Source of the DNA: Neisseria sp.
Lineage (GTDB): Bacteria; Pseudomonadota; Gammaproteobacteria; Burkholderiales; Neisseriaceae
Assembly (NCBI RefSeq): GCF_030523955.1
Contig: NZ_JAUNHL010000024.1
Coordinates: 1 to 40,088 of the forward strand
Reading direction: 5' to 3'
DNA length: 40,088 nucleotides
The position numbers and the translations under genes were made by a program. The notes under the pieces are model-generated. The model was not told the DNA's origin, made no database searches, and was given only the letters and a program-made list of their open reading frames with translations. Numbering within the stretch: the first letter of the stretch is position 1; each line of letters begins with the position of its first letter. Shown piece by piece: positions 1 to 8,884 of the stretch.

Positions 1-51
1 GCCGTTGGCATACGGCAGGGCGGAGGTAACGAGGATTTTGCGTTGGGTCAT
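1..51 (-). CDS. metG: Methionyl-tRNA synthetase, N-terminal fragment
   Basis: Only the first 17 codons lie in the window; the gene runs off the left edge. The translation MTQRKILVTSALPYANG is the start of class I methionyl-tRNA synthetase, the enzyme that charges tRNA-Met with methionine in the cytoplasm. The segment LVTSALPYANG forms the first strand and loop of the Rossmann fold that leads into the HIGH-type signature. The ATG is at 51-49. The gene is divergent from the trehalase gene. Confidence 0.85.
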   Translation of the reverse strand, partial: MTQRKILVTSALPYANG

Positions 52-96
52 GGTTGGTGTTTTGCCTTTTGGTTTGATAATTATCCGAATGGGCGG

Positions 97-102
97 ATTA
101 TA
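97..102 (-). promoter_or_regulatory. -10-like box upstream of metG
   Basis: Read on the minus strand the bases are TATAAT, about 45 bases before the metG ATG. No good -35 box is seen 16-18 bases upstream, so this is a candidate only. Confidence 0.35.
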
Positions 103-130
103 GCGTTTATAAAAGGGTTTATAAACCGAA

Positions 131-161
131 ATGCCTGTCTGAAAACCGTTTCAGACAGGCA
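131..161. terminator. Inverted TG-wadDUS hairpin, distal end displaced by an insertion
   Basis: Two uptake sequences face each other around a short loop (TGCCTGTCTGAA and its complement). In the other copies in this window the distal arm runs straight into a T-rich tract. Here the arm stops at GGCA and the T-rich tract (310 onward) lies after a 143-bp inserted element. Confidence 0.7.
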
Positions 162-304
162 GAGACCTTTGCAAAACCCCTGGATGTGGATGCAGTTCAA
201 GGCGTAGCAGCGCAGCGAGCGCAGACATAACACAGAGTTAGGCAAGCGAGCGAGCAGCACACAACGCAGAAATGCGCCGCAGATGGGGGTTTTGCAAAGG
301 TCTC
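162..304. mobile_element. 143-bp MITE-like element with 19-bp perfect terminal inverted repeats
   Basis: The ends are GAGACCTTTGCAAAACCCC (162-180) and its exact reverse complement (286-304). AGGCA is present on both sides (157-161 and 305-309), which reads as a 5-bp target duplication. The interior has no credible gene. The GAGACCTTTGCAAAA end resembles ends I associate with neisserial IS5-family elements, so it may be a non-autonomous derivative. Removing the element and one AGGCA restores a normal DUS hairpin followed by a T tract. Confidence 0.7.
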
Positions 305-355
305 AGGCATTTTTGTTTATTTTTTCCAAATACATGGCTTTGCCTCAATTTCATT

Positions 356-361
356 TATAAT
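356..361 (+). promoter_or_regulatory. -10-like TATAAT upstream of the trehalase gene
   Basis: TATAAT lies 38 bases before the trehalase ATG in a T-rich stretch. TTGCCT at 340-345 is too close to be a normal -35. The rest of 310-399 holds nothing else I recognise. Confidence 0.35.
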
Positions 362-399
362 CACGCTTTTTCCACGCTTTTCCTATTTGAGAAAACATC

Positions 400-2229
400 A
401 TGCAGATTGACGCGCAACACGTGCTGGCTGCCTTGCTCTCGCAAGAAGACACCGACGGCAGCAAAACCATTACCATAGACGATACCGGCCCGAAAAGCTT
501 TACCGTGCAAGATATTCACGGCAAAAGCGTTACGGTTGAGGGTACTTATTACCTGGCCAATCTGTTGCAGGAAGTGTGGCTGGGACAAGGCCGCCTCGAT
601 ATGGAAAAAGTATCGATGAAGCCTTTGGCGCGCGTTGATTATTTGATGAAAAACTACTATTGGTCCATCCTCACCCGCCGCTTGGATCAAGCGAGCCTGC
701 TTTCGGTGCTGGCCGACGAAAAACGCAGCAGCGACAAAGCCTATCTGTATGTACCCGCCGCCGATGCCGCCGGCCTTGAATACTACCGCCGCATCAGCGC
801 CGCCCATCCGCAAATCGAAATCATCGAGCTGCCCTCACCGCCATTTAGCACTGCGCAACTGGCCGAAATCGATAAAAAACCCGGTCTGCTTGCGTTGAAA
901 TACGATGCCGAACGCGGCGAGGCCGTGCCTTATGTGGTACCCGGCGGGCGCTTCAACGAGATGTATGGCTGGGACAGCTATTTCATCGCGCTGGGCCTGA
1001 TGGCGCACGACCAATTCGAGCTGGCGCGCGGCTTGGTGGAAAACACCGCCTACCAAATCAAATACTATGGAAAAATGCTCAACGCCAACCGCAGCTACTA
1101 CCTCACCCGCTCGCAGCCGCCGTTTTATACCGCCCTGCTCTGCGCTTTCTACCGCCAATACGAATCGCGCCTGAGTACCGAATGGCTGGCCGATCACTTG
1201 GCCATCGCCATCGACGAATACGAAAAAGTGTGGATGAATCCGCAAACCCATCTATTTGCCGAAATCGGCCTCAACCGCTATTTTGACGAAGGCAGTGGTC
1301 GTCCGAAAGAAACCGAACCCGGCCATTTCAAGCTGGAAATCGGCAAATACGCCAAACAGAAAAACCTCTCCGCCGAAGAATACGAGCAACGCTATGATGC
1401 CGGCGAAATCGTCGAACCGGAACTCGACCGCTATTTCGTACACGACCGCGCCATGCGCGAAAGCGGCCACGACACTACCGCCCGGTTAGACGACTTATGC
1501 GCCGACTTGGCCTGCGTAGACCTCAATGCCGTGCTCTACGATGTCGAACTGAAAATCTCCGCGCTCATCGACGACTATTTCCCGCAAGGCTTGCACCATA
1601 ACGGCCGCGAATACAGCGGCAGCGAGTGGTATGAAAAAGCACAGGCGCGTTACGATTTGGTGCAGGAATATTTGTGGAACGAAGAAGCCGGCTGTTTCTA
1701 TGATTACAACGTGCGCCGGGGCCAAGCGCAGATTTTTGACTCTGCCACCAATCTCTATCCTTTGTGGGCCGGCTTGTGCGAACCCGAACAGGCGGAAAAA
1801 CTGGTGCGCGGGCAATTGCCGAAATTGATGTGCGCCGGCGGCATTTCCGCTACCGCCCCGTTGCCGCCGCATATCCAAGGCCCCGAACGCCAGTGGGACT
1901 ATCCCTACGGCTGGGCGCCGCACCAAATCCTGCTTTGGGAAGGATTGCAACGCTACGGTTATCATCAGGAAATGCACGATGCCGCCTACGCTTGGGTGCA
2001 GATGATTATCCGCGCCACGGTGGAATACAACGGCCTGATTCCGGAAAAATTCGACGTGGTCAAAGGCTCGCACAAAACCGATGTGGAATACGGCAATGTC
2101 GGCACCGTATTCGAATATCTGCCCGCCGGCGGCTTCGGCTGGACCAACGCCTCTCTGATTCTGGGTATCGCCAAGCTAACCGAGGTACAAAAAGCCCAAT
2201 TGAACGGCTTGGCGCAAACGGTGGATTAA
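400..2229 (+). CDS. Trehalase, glycoside hydrolase family 37
   Basis: This 609-residue protein hydrolyses trehalose to two glucose molecules. Both family signatures are present: PGGRFNEMYGWDSY (residues 181-194) and QWDYPYGWAP (498-507). The likely catalytic acid is D358 in the RESGHD motif, and the likely base is E549 in PEKFDV, both by comparison with TreA/TreF of enterobacteria. There is no signal peptide, so a cytoplasmic TreF-like role is more likely than a periplasmic one. The first 155 residues are less familiar but lead straight into the barrel. The gene stands alone, without a transporter or phosphorylase beside it. The ATG at 400 has only a weak ribosome binding site. Trehalase is not a universal neisserial gene, so it may be an accessory trait. 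Confidence 0.9.
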   Translation: MQIDAQHVLAALLSQEDTDGSKTITIDDTGPKSFTVQDIHGKSVTVEGTYYLANLLQEVWLGQGRLDMEKVSMKPLARVDYLMKNYYWSILTRRLDQASLLSVLADEKRSSDKAYLYVPAADAAGLEYYRRISAAHPQIEIIELPSPPFSTAQLAEIDKKPGLLALKYDAERGEAVPYVVPGGRFNEMYGWDSYFIALGLMAHDQFELARGLVENTAYQIKYYGKMLNANRSYYLTRSQPPFYTALLCAFYRQYESRLSTEWLADHLAIAIDEYEKVWMNPQTHLFAEIGLNRYFDEGSGRPKETEPGHFKLEIGKYAKQKNLSAEEYEQRYDAGEIVEPELDRYFVHDRAMRESGHDTTARLDDLCADLACVDLNAVLYDVELKISALIDDYFPQGLHHNGREYSGSEWYEKAQARYDLVQEYLWNEEAGCFYDYNVRRGQAQIFDSATNLYPLWAGLCEPEQAEKLVRGQLPKLMCAGGISATAPLPPHIQGPERQWDYPYGWAPHQILLWEGLQRYGYHQEMHDAAYAWVQMIIRATVEYNGLIPEKFDVVKGSHKTDVEYGNVGTVFEYLPAGGFGWTNASLILGIAKLTEVQKAQLNGLAQTVD

Positions 2230-2235
2230 GCGATA

Positions 2236-2383
2236 TAGTGAATCCGCTTAAGAAAAAGTACACACTTCATACTCGGGCTTGACCCGAGTATCTTTTTGGG
2301 TTTCGGAAATTTTTAGGAAAAGGAGATACTCGGGTCAAGCCCGAGTATGACGAAACTGTTACCAAACAAACGGTTTAACTATA
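2236..2383. repeat. Dispersed repeat with ACTCGGG/CCCGAGT hairpin arms
   Basis: The segment starts TATAGTGAATCCGCTTAAG and ends GGTTTAACTATATA. Inside are two copies of an ATACTCGGG..CCCGAGTAT palindrome, at about 2269-2293 and 2324-2349. Related pieces occur at 20311-20583 and 28420-28565, so this is a mobile or amplified family in this genome. No coding potential. Confidence 0.6.
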
Positions 2384-2410
2384 TAACGGCCCAATGCCTG
2401 TCTGAAAAGA

Positions 2411-2461
2411 ATGCCTGTCTGAAAAGTTTCTAGCTTCGCTAAAAACTTTTCAGACAGGCAT
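2411..2461. terminator. DUS hairpin between convergent trehalase and ftsX genes
   Basis: An inverted pair of TG-wadDUS with extended arms (GAAAAGTTT/AAACTTTTC) and a 12-base loop. A further single DUS sits just upstream at 2394-2406. The location between convergent genes fits a bidirectional terminator. Confidence 0.75.
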
Positions 2462-2477
2462 TCTGCAACACATCTTA

Positions 2478-3401
2478 TCAAGATTTCTTCGCCTTAAAGC
2501 TCAGCAAATGCTGCTGCGTCGCCAACGCGGCGCCGGCGATGCCCAGCGCGGTCACCACCAGCAACACCAGCAACACCTCCCAGCCGTAGAAAAAACGCCA
2601 TTCGATGTTGATGCCGTAAGGCTTGAAAATCTGGCCGACCAAGGGCTTGGTGCTGTTCATCAGCCAAGCGCACAGCACCAAGCTCACGGCGGCGGCGGCC
2701 AGGCTCTGCCAAGCAGCCTGATACAGGAAGGGGCGGCGGATAAAGGAAGAAGACGCTCCCAAAAGTTTGGTGATTTCGATTTCTTCCTTGCGGCTCAAAA
2801 TTTGCAGGCGGATGGTGTTATGCGCCACCAAAACAAAAGCCAGGCTCAAAGTAACCGCCAGAAAATAAAAGATTTTTCCAACAAAATCATTCACCTGATA
2901 CAAAGTCTGCATCCATTCGGCATCCAGCTTGGCGCTCTCCACCATCGGCAGTTTGGCCAGATCGGCCTGCAGCGCACGCATGGCATCCGGCGTGCTGTTG
3001 CCGGCCGGGCTCACGATAAACACATCAGGCAGCGGGTTTTCATCCAACATGGCAACCAAATCCTGCTCGCCCATGTTTTTCTGCAATTCTGCCAAGCCCT
3101 GATCCTTGCCGACAAAATCATAGCGCTCGATGCGCTTGTCATCGGCCAACAGCTTGCGCACCGCCGCCTCGTCCTGATCACCGGCTTCCAGCTCCATATA
3201 AAGGGTAATTTGCGGCGCTTCGTTAAGCTTGCCGACTACCGCCTGCGCACTTTGTACGCCAAGATAAAGGGTGAGCGGCAAAGTCATCGCCACCGCCAGC
3301 ATCGCCAATATCAGAAAAGTACCGATGGGTTGTTTGGCCAACTGAGATACCGCGCTTTTGGCGGCTTCCAAGTGCAGCGAAAGATAGTTTTTCGCACTCA
3401 T
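2478..3401 (-). CDS. ftsX: Cell division protein FtsX
   Basis: This 307-residue inner-membrane protein is the permease-like half of the FtsEX complex, which links ATP hydrolysis at the divisome to activation of periplasmic peptidoglycan hydrolases. A short cytoplasmic N-terminus precedes membrane segment 1 (IGTFLILAMLAVAMTLPLTL). A periplasmic domain follows, then three C-terminal membrane segments. The reading frame is open further upstream, but MSAKNYLSLHLEAA at 3401 is the right start. It has GGGAGGT as ribosome binding site, and its ATG shares one base with the ftsE stop (TAATG), so the two genes are translationally coupled. Confidence 0.92.
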   Translation of the reverse strand: MSAKNYLSLHLEAAKSAVSQLAKQPIGTFLILAMLAVAMTLPLTLYLGVQSAQAVVGKLNEAPQITLYMELEAGDQDEAAVRKLLADDKRIERYDFVGKDQGLAELQKNMGEQDLVAMLDENPLPDVFIVSPAGNSTPDAMRALQADLAKLPMVESAKLDAEWMQTLYQVNDFVGKIFYFLAVTLSLAFVLVAHNTIRLQILSRKEEIEITKLLGASSSFIRRPFLYQAAWQSLAAAAVSLVLCAWLMNSTKPLVGQIFKPYGINIEWRFFYGWEVLLVLLVVTALGIAGAALATQQHLLSFKAKKS

Positions 3402-4051
3402 TATGCAAACCTCCCTTGGTTGAGCCGCATAATGCGGTGGCCGTAATCGGCCATCAGCGTTTCGTCGTGGGCGGCCACGATAACGGTGGTGCCGGCTTCG
3501 TGGAAGGTTTTGAACAATTCCATAATATCCAAGGCATAGGCACGGTCGAGGTTGGCGGAAGGTTCGTCGGCAATCAAAAGGCTGGGCTGGTGCACCACCG
3601 CGCGGGCGATACACAAACGCTGCTGCTCGCCGCCCGATAAGGTAATCGGATCGGCGGTTTCTTTGCCGGCTAGGCCGACTTTCTCAATGGCGATGCGCGC
3701 CCGCTTTTCGGCCTGCTCGCGGCCGTAGCCGATAATTCTCAAAGGTAAAAGCACGTTTTGCAGCACGTTGCGATCGTACAGGATTTTATGGTCTTGAAAC
3801 ACAATGCCGATGTGCTGGCGCAGATAACCCAGTTGGTTATCGTTCAATTCGCCGATATTCTGGTTGTTCATCCACACCTTGCCCTCGGTGGGTCGGGTGA
3901 TGCCGGAAATCAGTTTTAAGACGGTCGACTTGCCCGCGCCGGAATGGCCGGCCAGAAAAATCATCTCGCCTTTATGAATGGTGAAGCTCAGATTTTTCAC
4001 CGCCGCAAAACCGCCGGGGTAAATTTTGGACACTTGTTCGAAACGGATCAT
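3401..4051 (-). CDS. ftsE: Cell division ATP-binding protein FtsE
   Basis: This 216-residue ABC ATPase is the cytoplasmic partner of FtsX. Walker A is GHSGAGKST (35-43), the signature LSGGEQQR (137-144), and Walker B LLIADEP with E162 as catalytic glutamate. The length is normal for FtsE. It is the first gene of the ftsE-ftsX operon and divergent from ibaG, with a 147-bp shared upstream region. FtsEX recruits and regulates peptidoglycan hydrolase activators during constriction. Confidence 0.95.
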   Translation of the reverse strand: MIRFEQVSKIYPGGFAAVKNLSFTIHKGEMIFLAGHSGAGKSTVLKLISGITRPTEGKVWMNNQNIGELNDNQLGYLRQHIGIVFQDHKILYDRNVLQNVLLPLRIIGYGREQAEKRARIAIEKVGLAGKETADPITLSGGEQQRLCIARAVVHQPSLLIADEPSANLDRAYALDIMELFKTFHEAGTTVIVAAHDETLMADYGHRIMRLNQGRFA

Positions 4052-4088
4052 GATTGCTTGCCGGAAGGTAAAAAGAAAAAGCAGCCCG

Positions 4089-4167
4089 ATTATACAATAA
4101 GCTTGGCCGCCGCGAGAAAACAGGCGTGAATCGTGCTGTCATGAACAGCGGTTTTTTCAGCTATAAT
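4089..4167. promoter_or_regulatory. Divergent promoter region ftsE / ibaG
   Basis: TATAAT on the minus strand (4094-4089) lies 38 bases before the ftsE start. TATAAT on the plus strand (4162-4167) lies 31 bases before the ibaG start. -35 boxes are weak for both. An inverted repeat GCTGT-N5-ACAGC (4135-4149) lies between them. Confidence 0.4.
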
Positions 4168-4198
4168 AAACCTTTTATGCCTGTCTGAAAGAGAAGCC

Positions 4199-4447
4199 AT
4201 GCTCACCCCCGAACAAGTGAAAGAAATGATCGCCGCCGTTGCCCAATGCCAACACATCGAAGTGGAAGGCGACGGCCACCATTTTTTTGCCAAAATCGTT
4301 TCCGCCGATTTCGAAGGCAAAGCACGGCTGGCGCGCCACCGTTTGATTAAAGACGGCTTGGCCGATAAAATCGCTTCCAACGAATTGCACGCGCTGTCGA
4401 TCAGCGTCGCCGCCACCCCGCAGGAATGGGCGGACAAACATTCCTGA
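4199..4447 (+). CDS. ibaG: BolA family protein, IbaG type
   Basis: This 82-residue protein has the BolA fold: MLTPEQVKEMIAAVAQ helix, then strands with IEVEGDGHHFFAKIVS, then the ARLARHRLIKDGL helix-turn segment typical of BolA/IbaG. Family members partner with monothiol glutaredoxins and handle Fe-S clusters. The position directly before murA is the classical ibaG-murA arrangement of proteobacteria, which separates it from stress-type BolA. A single DUS (4178-4189) ends 9 bases before the ATG and is followed by GAGAAG, which may serve as the ribosome binding site. Confidence 0.88.
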   Translation: MLTPEQVKEMIAAVAQCQHIEVEGDGHHFFAKIVSADFEGKARLARHRLIKDGLADKIASNELHALSISVAATPQEWADKHS

Positions 4448-4482
4448 ACTGCCGCCGGCAAATGCAGTCTCACACCATCATC

Positions 4483-4521
4483 ATGCCTGTCTGAAGAGCT
4501 ATCGTTTGTTCAGACAGGCAT
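4483..4521. terminator. Inverted DUS pair between ibaG and murA
   Basis: TGCCTGTCTGAA and its complement are separated by a 13-base loop. There is no T tract after it (GGCCGGAA follows), so termination may be weak and ibaG-murA read-through is possible. Confidence 0.6.
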
Positions 4522-4581
4522 GGCCGGAAAACACCCAAACATACGCAAGCCCTGATAAAAAACAACGAAAGTGCCCCATTC

Positions 4582-5907
<1,326 letters not shown>

Positions 5908-5924
5908 AAGTCAACAGCCAGCCA

Positions 5925-5992
5925 TATAGCGGATTTAATTTAGTGGCTTAAATTCAGAATAGGACAATACGCCGAGCCGAAGACAGTACAGG
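5925..5992. mobile_element. Truncated Correia-type element
   Basis: Starts TATAGCGGATTTAATTTA and runs through AGGACAATACGCC..GAAGACAGTACAG, matching one arm and part of the core of Correia repeat elements. It stops where a second element begins (5993). Confidence 0.65.
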
Positions 5993-6150
5993 TATAGCGG
6001 ATTAACTTAACTTCCGCTACCTCGTAGCTGCGCCAAAGCTCAAAGAGTAACGATTTTGTAAACCGCTGAAGCGGCAACAGAATCAGTTCCGTACGTGTGT
6101 ACTGTCTGCGGCTTACTGCCTTGTATCGAAAGTTAATTAAATCCGCTATA
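5993..6150. mobile_element. Full-length Correia-type element (158 bp)
   Basis: Bounded by TATAGCGGATTAACTTAA and ATTAAATCCGCTATA inverted ends. The core contains AGCTCAAAGAGTAACGATT, AGCGGCAACAGAATC and TACTGTCTGCGGC, as in neisserial Correia/NEMIS elements, with GCGG in place of the meningococcal GTGG. It matches 28254-28409 closely. It sits beside the partial element at 5925, so the two are nested or tandem. Confidence 0.85.
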
Positions 6151-6377
6151 TCTCTTTTTGATCTCGATATTTAATCTTAATAGCTTTGAATGTTTAACGG
6201 TTAATCAATCCAAATTTAAGAAATTCCCCTTAAATATGTGTTAATAAACCCGATTATTTTAGAATACTATAGCTATTTTCAACATTTCACTCACCAATAA
6301 TTGAATTATGCAAAATAAATTGATAGCATACATTCATCATAAACAATAAAAGAAACGATTATCAAAAGGAATTTGTT
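6151..6377 (+). other. AT-rich leader before the island genes
   Basis: No gene. The base composition drops sharply in GC compared with murA. AGAATACTATAGCTA near 6258-6273 could include a -10, but no convincing -35 is seen. AAAAGGA at 6364-6370 is the ribosome binding site of the next gene. Confidence 0.4.
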
Positions 6378-7532
6378 TTGAATATTGATTTTCAACTGCC
6401 GCAAGATACGTTTTTGAGCGAATACCGCTACCGGAAGCCCTATCTTTTCAAACAAGCTGTCAGCCTGCCCGATAGAGAAACGGTTTGGCGCGGCATTAAC
6501 GAAATGTACCAACGAGCCAATCCGGCAGACGATTTATTCAAGTTCCGCAAAGGCGCACTGATTCCCAAAGAGCATTATGTGGAATCTTTCAATGATGTCG
6601 GCCGCATCCGTTACCGCTTCAAAAAAGCGGCGGTATACGAATACCTGAAAGACGGCGCAACTTTGGTCTACAACCGTATCAACAACGAACCGTTTTCCGA
6701 CAACATTGCGCGGCAAATCGCCCGTTTTACCCAAGCGCATACTATCGTTAGCGGCTATCTTGCCTTTGGAGAGGATGCATCCTACAAAAACCATTGGGAC
6801 ACCCGCGACGTATTCGCCGTACAGCTGATAGGTAAAAAGCATTGGAGCCTTTCCGCCCCCAATTTCGACATGCCGCTTTATATGCAGCAGAGCAAAGATT
6901 TGCCCCATATTCCCGAGCCGGAAACTGCTGATATGGAAGTGGTGTTGGAAGCCGGTGATATCCTTTATATCCCGCGCGGCTGGTGGCACAACCCCGTGCC
7001 CATGGGTTGCGAAACATTCCATCTTGCCGTCGGCACTTTTCCTCCTAACGGTTATAACTATATGGAATGGTTGATGAAAAAAGTCCCTGATATTGCCGGA
7101 TTCCGCCACAGCCTGCAAAGCTGGACGCATGATGAAGGCCGTCTGAAAGCCGCCGCTGAAGAATTTGCCGCACAAATCACCGAGAAAATCAATTATGAAA
7201 CCTTTATGCAGGAATTTCTCGGCGATCAGCGAACCGATAGCGGCTTCAACTTTGAAATCTTAGGTAACCCGTATTCAGAAGGCTTGCCCGAAGATGCATT
7301 ATTGAGACTGAATACGATAGACGATTCAACCTTAGAGAAAGGGTATCTGATTTCAAACGGGATTAAACTGAATTTAGACGAAGAAAACATACACTTGCTG
7401 AAAAAACTCAGGCCAAACCGCTCAGTAACGCTCCAACAACTTTACCAAGAAAAAAGCGGGAAAGAACAACATAAAATCAGAGAGATAATTGAAAGATTAG
7501 CTCAATTCGACGTTTTAGAGATAAATAATTAA
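6378..7532 (+). CDS. JmjC/cupin-fold Fe(II)/2-oxoglutarate oxygenase, candidate peptide hydroxylase
   Basis: This 384-residue protein belongs to the JmjC-type cupin family that includes bacterial RoxA/YcfD and human MINA53/NO66. The metal triad is H139-x-D141 (NHWDTRD) and H204 (PRGWWHNP). KKHW (153-156) and surrounding strands fit the cupin barrel, and the last 150 residues look like the dimerisation and winged-helix parts of ribosomal oxygenases. Known relatives hydroxylate Arg or His of ribosomal proteins. Here the gene is first in a cluster with double-glycine peptides and their exporter, so a peptide substrate is my inference. The start is TTG at 6378, with AAAAGGA 7 bases before it; no in-frame ATG is near. 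An exact AG-DUS (7136-7147) lies in the reading frame. It is 10 bases from the next gene. Confidence 0.82.
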   Translation: MNIDFQLPQDTFLSEYRYRKPYLFKQAVSLPDRETVWRGINEMYQRANPADDLFKFRKGALIPKEHYVESFNDVGRIRYRFKKAAVYEYLKDGATLVYNRINNEPFSDNIARQIARFTQAHTIVSGYLAFGEDASYKNHWDTRDVFAVQLIGKKHWSLSAPNFDMPLYMQQSKDLPHIPEPETADMEVVLEAGDILYIPRGWWHNPVPMGCETFHLAVGTFPPNGYNYMEWLMKKVPDIAGFRHSLQSWTHDEGRLKAAAEEFAAQITEKINYETFMQEFLGDQRTDSGFNFEILGNPYSEGLPEDALLRLNTIDDSTLEKGYLISNGIKLNLDEENIHLLKKLRPNRSVTLQQLYQEKSGKEQHKIREIIERLAQFDVLEINN

Positions 7533-7542
7533 ATATATTTTT

Positions 7543-7746
7543 ATGAAAAACTTATTTAATCTAAAAAATATAATCAAATTTATTCTTTTTATATCAATAA
7601 TGTCGACCTTGGCATTATTTGATAAATATGTTCTTTATAAAATCATTGAAAATAAATATTATAAAGACATTAGCTTTTATTTTTTTATATTTCCAGTTGG
7701 AATTTGGCTTTTTTCAAAAGCTAAAAAGTTCTTTAACTTGGATTAG
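7543..7746 (+). CDS. Small two-helix membrane protein, immunity candidate
   Basis: 67 residues, MKNLFNLKNIIKFILFISIM..., with two hydrophobic helices (about 10-27 and 43-58) and a basic C-terminus (KAKKFFNLD). No family recognised. It begins 10 bases after the oxygenase and ends 19 bases before peptide 1, and the position beside a secreted peptide suggests a self-immunity role. Very AT-rich, and the ribosome binding site is poor. Confidence 0.6.
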   Translation: MKNLFNLKNIIKFILFISIMSTLALFDKYVLYKIIENKYYKDISFYFFIFPVGIWLFSKAKKFFNLD

Positions 7747-7765
7747 TAAATTACAGGAGAAAATT

Positions 7766-8155
7766 ATGTATGAATTGTCTATTTATGATTTAAGAGTTGT
7801 ATCTGGTGGCTCCGGCGGAAAAACAGCTCAGGGAGCAATTACCGGGATGGGTGCTTATGCAGGCGTACAAATAGTTAAGGAGCAAGAAGTTACCGTATCG
7901 GGCTTAGCGGGGTCTGCATTTGCTGGAGCCATTGGTTCCTCTACTACCAATTCAGCGATGTTCGGCGCTATGGGGGGAGCCGCTATAGAACGGGGGGTAG
8001 ATTATATAGGGAATCAGTTAAATTCGAATCCCGTTAATTTAGGCCCAGGTTTCATGGTGCAGCCAGATTCAACTATGCCTCTATTAATGCAGCAGGATGG
8101 AACTAATTATGACAACTTTGCACAGGATAAGTCTGGCAATAGTTATGGAGGTTGA
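7766..8155 (+). CDS. Double-glycine leader peptide 1 (bacteriocin/microcin-like precursor)
   Basis: 129 residues. The leader MYELSIYDLRVVSGG has the class II pattern: E3, L4, L9, V12 and a GG at 14-15 where the C39 protease would cut. SGG follows, so cleavage at 17-18 is also possible. The mature part is rich in Gly/Ala with GxxxG motifs (GAITGMGAYAG, GLAGSAFAGAIG, GAMGGAA), then a polar tail with QQDGTNYDNFAQD and a GNSYGG end. There is no cysteine, so disulfide or lanthionine bridging is excluded. The ATG at 7766 follows CAGGAGA by 5 bases; an upstream in-frame ATG would add a sequence overlapping the preceding gene and is rejected. Likely a secreted membrane-active peptide. Confidence 0.8.
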   Translation: MYELSIYDLRVVSGGSGGKTAQGAITGMGAYAGVQIVKEQEVTVSGLAGSAFAGAIGSSTTNSAMFGAMGGAAIERGVDYIGNQLNSNPVNLGPGFMVQPDSTMPLLMQQDGTNYDNFAQDKSGNSYGG

Positions 8156-8225
8156 GCCTCAATTTCATATTGAGGCTATCGGGATTTGTCTTCCATTATT
8201 CACTCATAAAAAGAAAGGAGGCATT

Positions 8226-8426
8226 TTGGTTACCATATTAAATATTTGCAAATTCATATTTATATCGATAGCGGTGTTAAGTGTTCTTTTATGTTTATAT
8301 GAACTGCTGTTCAACAACTTTGATAAAAGAATTTTTTTACTGTATGCCAAAGGTTTTTTAATTTTCCTGATTCTCAGCATTGGCAGCCATTACGCAATAA
8401 GAAAATATTTTTGGCAGGCTAAATAG
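8226..8426 (+). CDS. Small membrane protein with TTG start, immunity candidate
   Basis: About 66 residues with two hydrophobic helices (NICKFIFISIAVLSVLLCLYELLF and KGFLIFLILSIGSHYAI) and a basic end (RKYFWQAK). The frame is open from 8097, but a perfect AAAGGAGG (8214-8221) lies 4 bases before an in-frame TTG at 8226, so I place the start there. No family recognised. It lies 70 bases after peptide 1 and probably protects against it. Confidence 0.6.
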   Translation: MVTILNICKFIFISIAVLSVLLCLYELLFNNFDKRIFLLYAKGFLIFLILSIGSHYAIRKYFWQAK

Positions 8427-8467
8427 TATCGGATAGGAGAAGATTCAATTGAGATTGTGAGGGAACA

Positions 8468-8884
8468 ATGAGAGATTTATCAAAACATACTATTTCTCTA
8501 ATCAATACTTCGTCAATTTCATTTATTTTATTAAATCTTTATATTATTTATAGCGAATTTAGGTTTGACTTGTCGGATAGCCATATTGCCCGATTATTTG
8601 CCATTCTGGTATCGCCGGCTTTTGCAGCCTCTACGCTGGTATTGATCTATAAAATGATTAGTTTCAAGCCAAATGCTGCCGATTATGCCCAAATCCAATA
8701 TTTAAAAATTTTGCTGTTTTATTTAACTGTTATTTTTTATTGTGTTTTTATCTTTTTTTTAAAAAAAGACAATCTTTATTTTAATTTAAGCATTTATACC
8801 CTTGTTTCGATAATGGCAATATTTTGTTTAAGCCATTTGTTTTTATTAGTCAAATTTCACTTGCGAGGTAATAAAAATGTATGA
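8468..8884 (+). CDS. Four-helix membrane protein, immunity or accessory candidate
   Basis: 138 residues with four predicted membrane helices (about 15-30, 43-62, 82-99, 106-130). No family recognised. AGGGAA lies a few bases before the ATG. The 3' end overlaps the start of peptide 2 by 8 bases (ATGTATGA), so the two are translationally coupled, as is common for peptide/immunity pairs. A T8-A7 tract at 8753-8767 inside the frame is a possible slippage site. Confidence 0.6.
   Translation: MRDLSKHTISLINTSSISFILLNLYIIYSEFRFDLSDSHIARLFAILVSPAFAASTLVLIYKMISFKPNAADYAQIQYLKILLFYLTVIFYCVFIFFLKKDNLYFNLSIYTLVSIMAIFCLSHLFLLVKFHLRGNKNV

Noticed and set aside
272-478. 68-residue frame starting inside the 162-304 element
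   Set aside because: It runs from the MITE end across the promoter region into the trehalase gene in the wrong frame, has no ribosome binding site and no family pattern.
3402-3614. Longer N-terminus for FtsX
   Set aside because: The extension lies inside ftsE and is unlike FtsX; the ATG at 3401 has a strong ribosome binding site and the TAATG overlap.
5993-6150. Small RNA gene downstream of murA
   Set aside because: The folded structure is explained by the inverted ends and core of a Correia-type element that recurs at 28254.
7619-7765. Extended N-terminus for peptide 1
   Set aside because: It would overlap the preceding small gene and bury the MYEL..GG leader; the ATG at 7766 has its own ribosome binding site.
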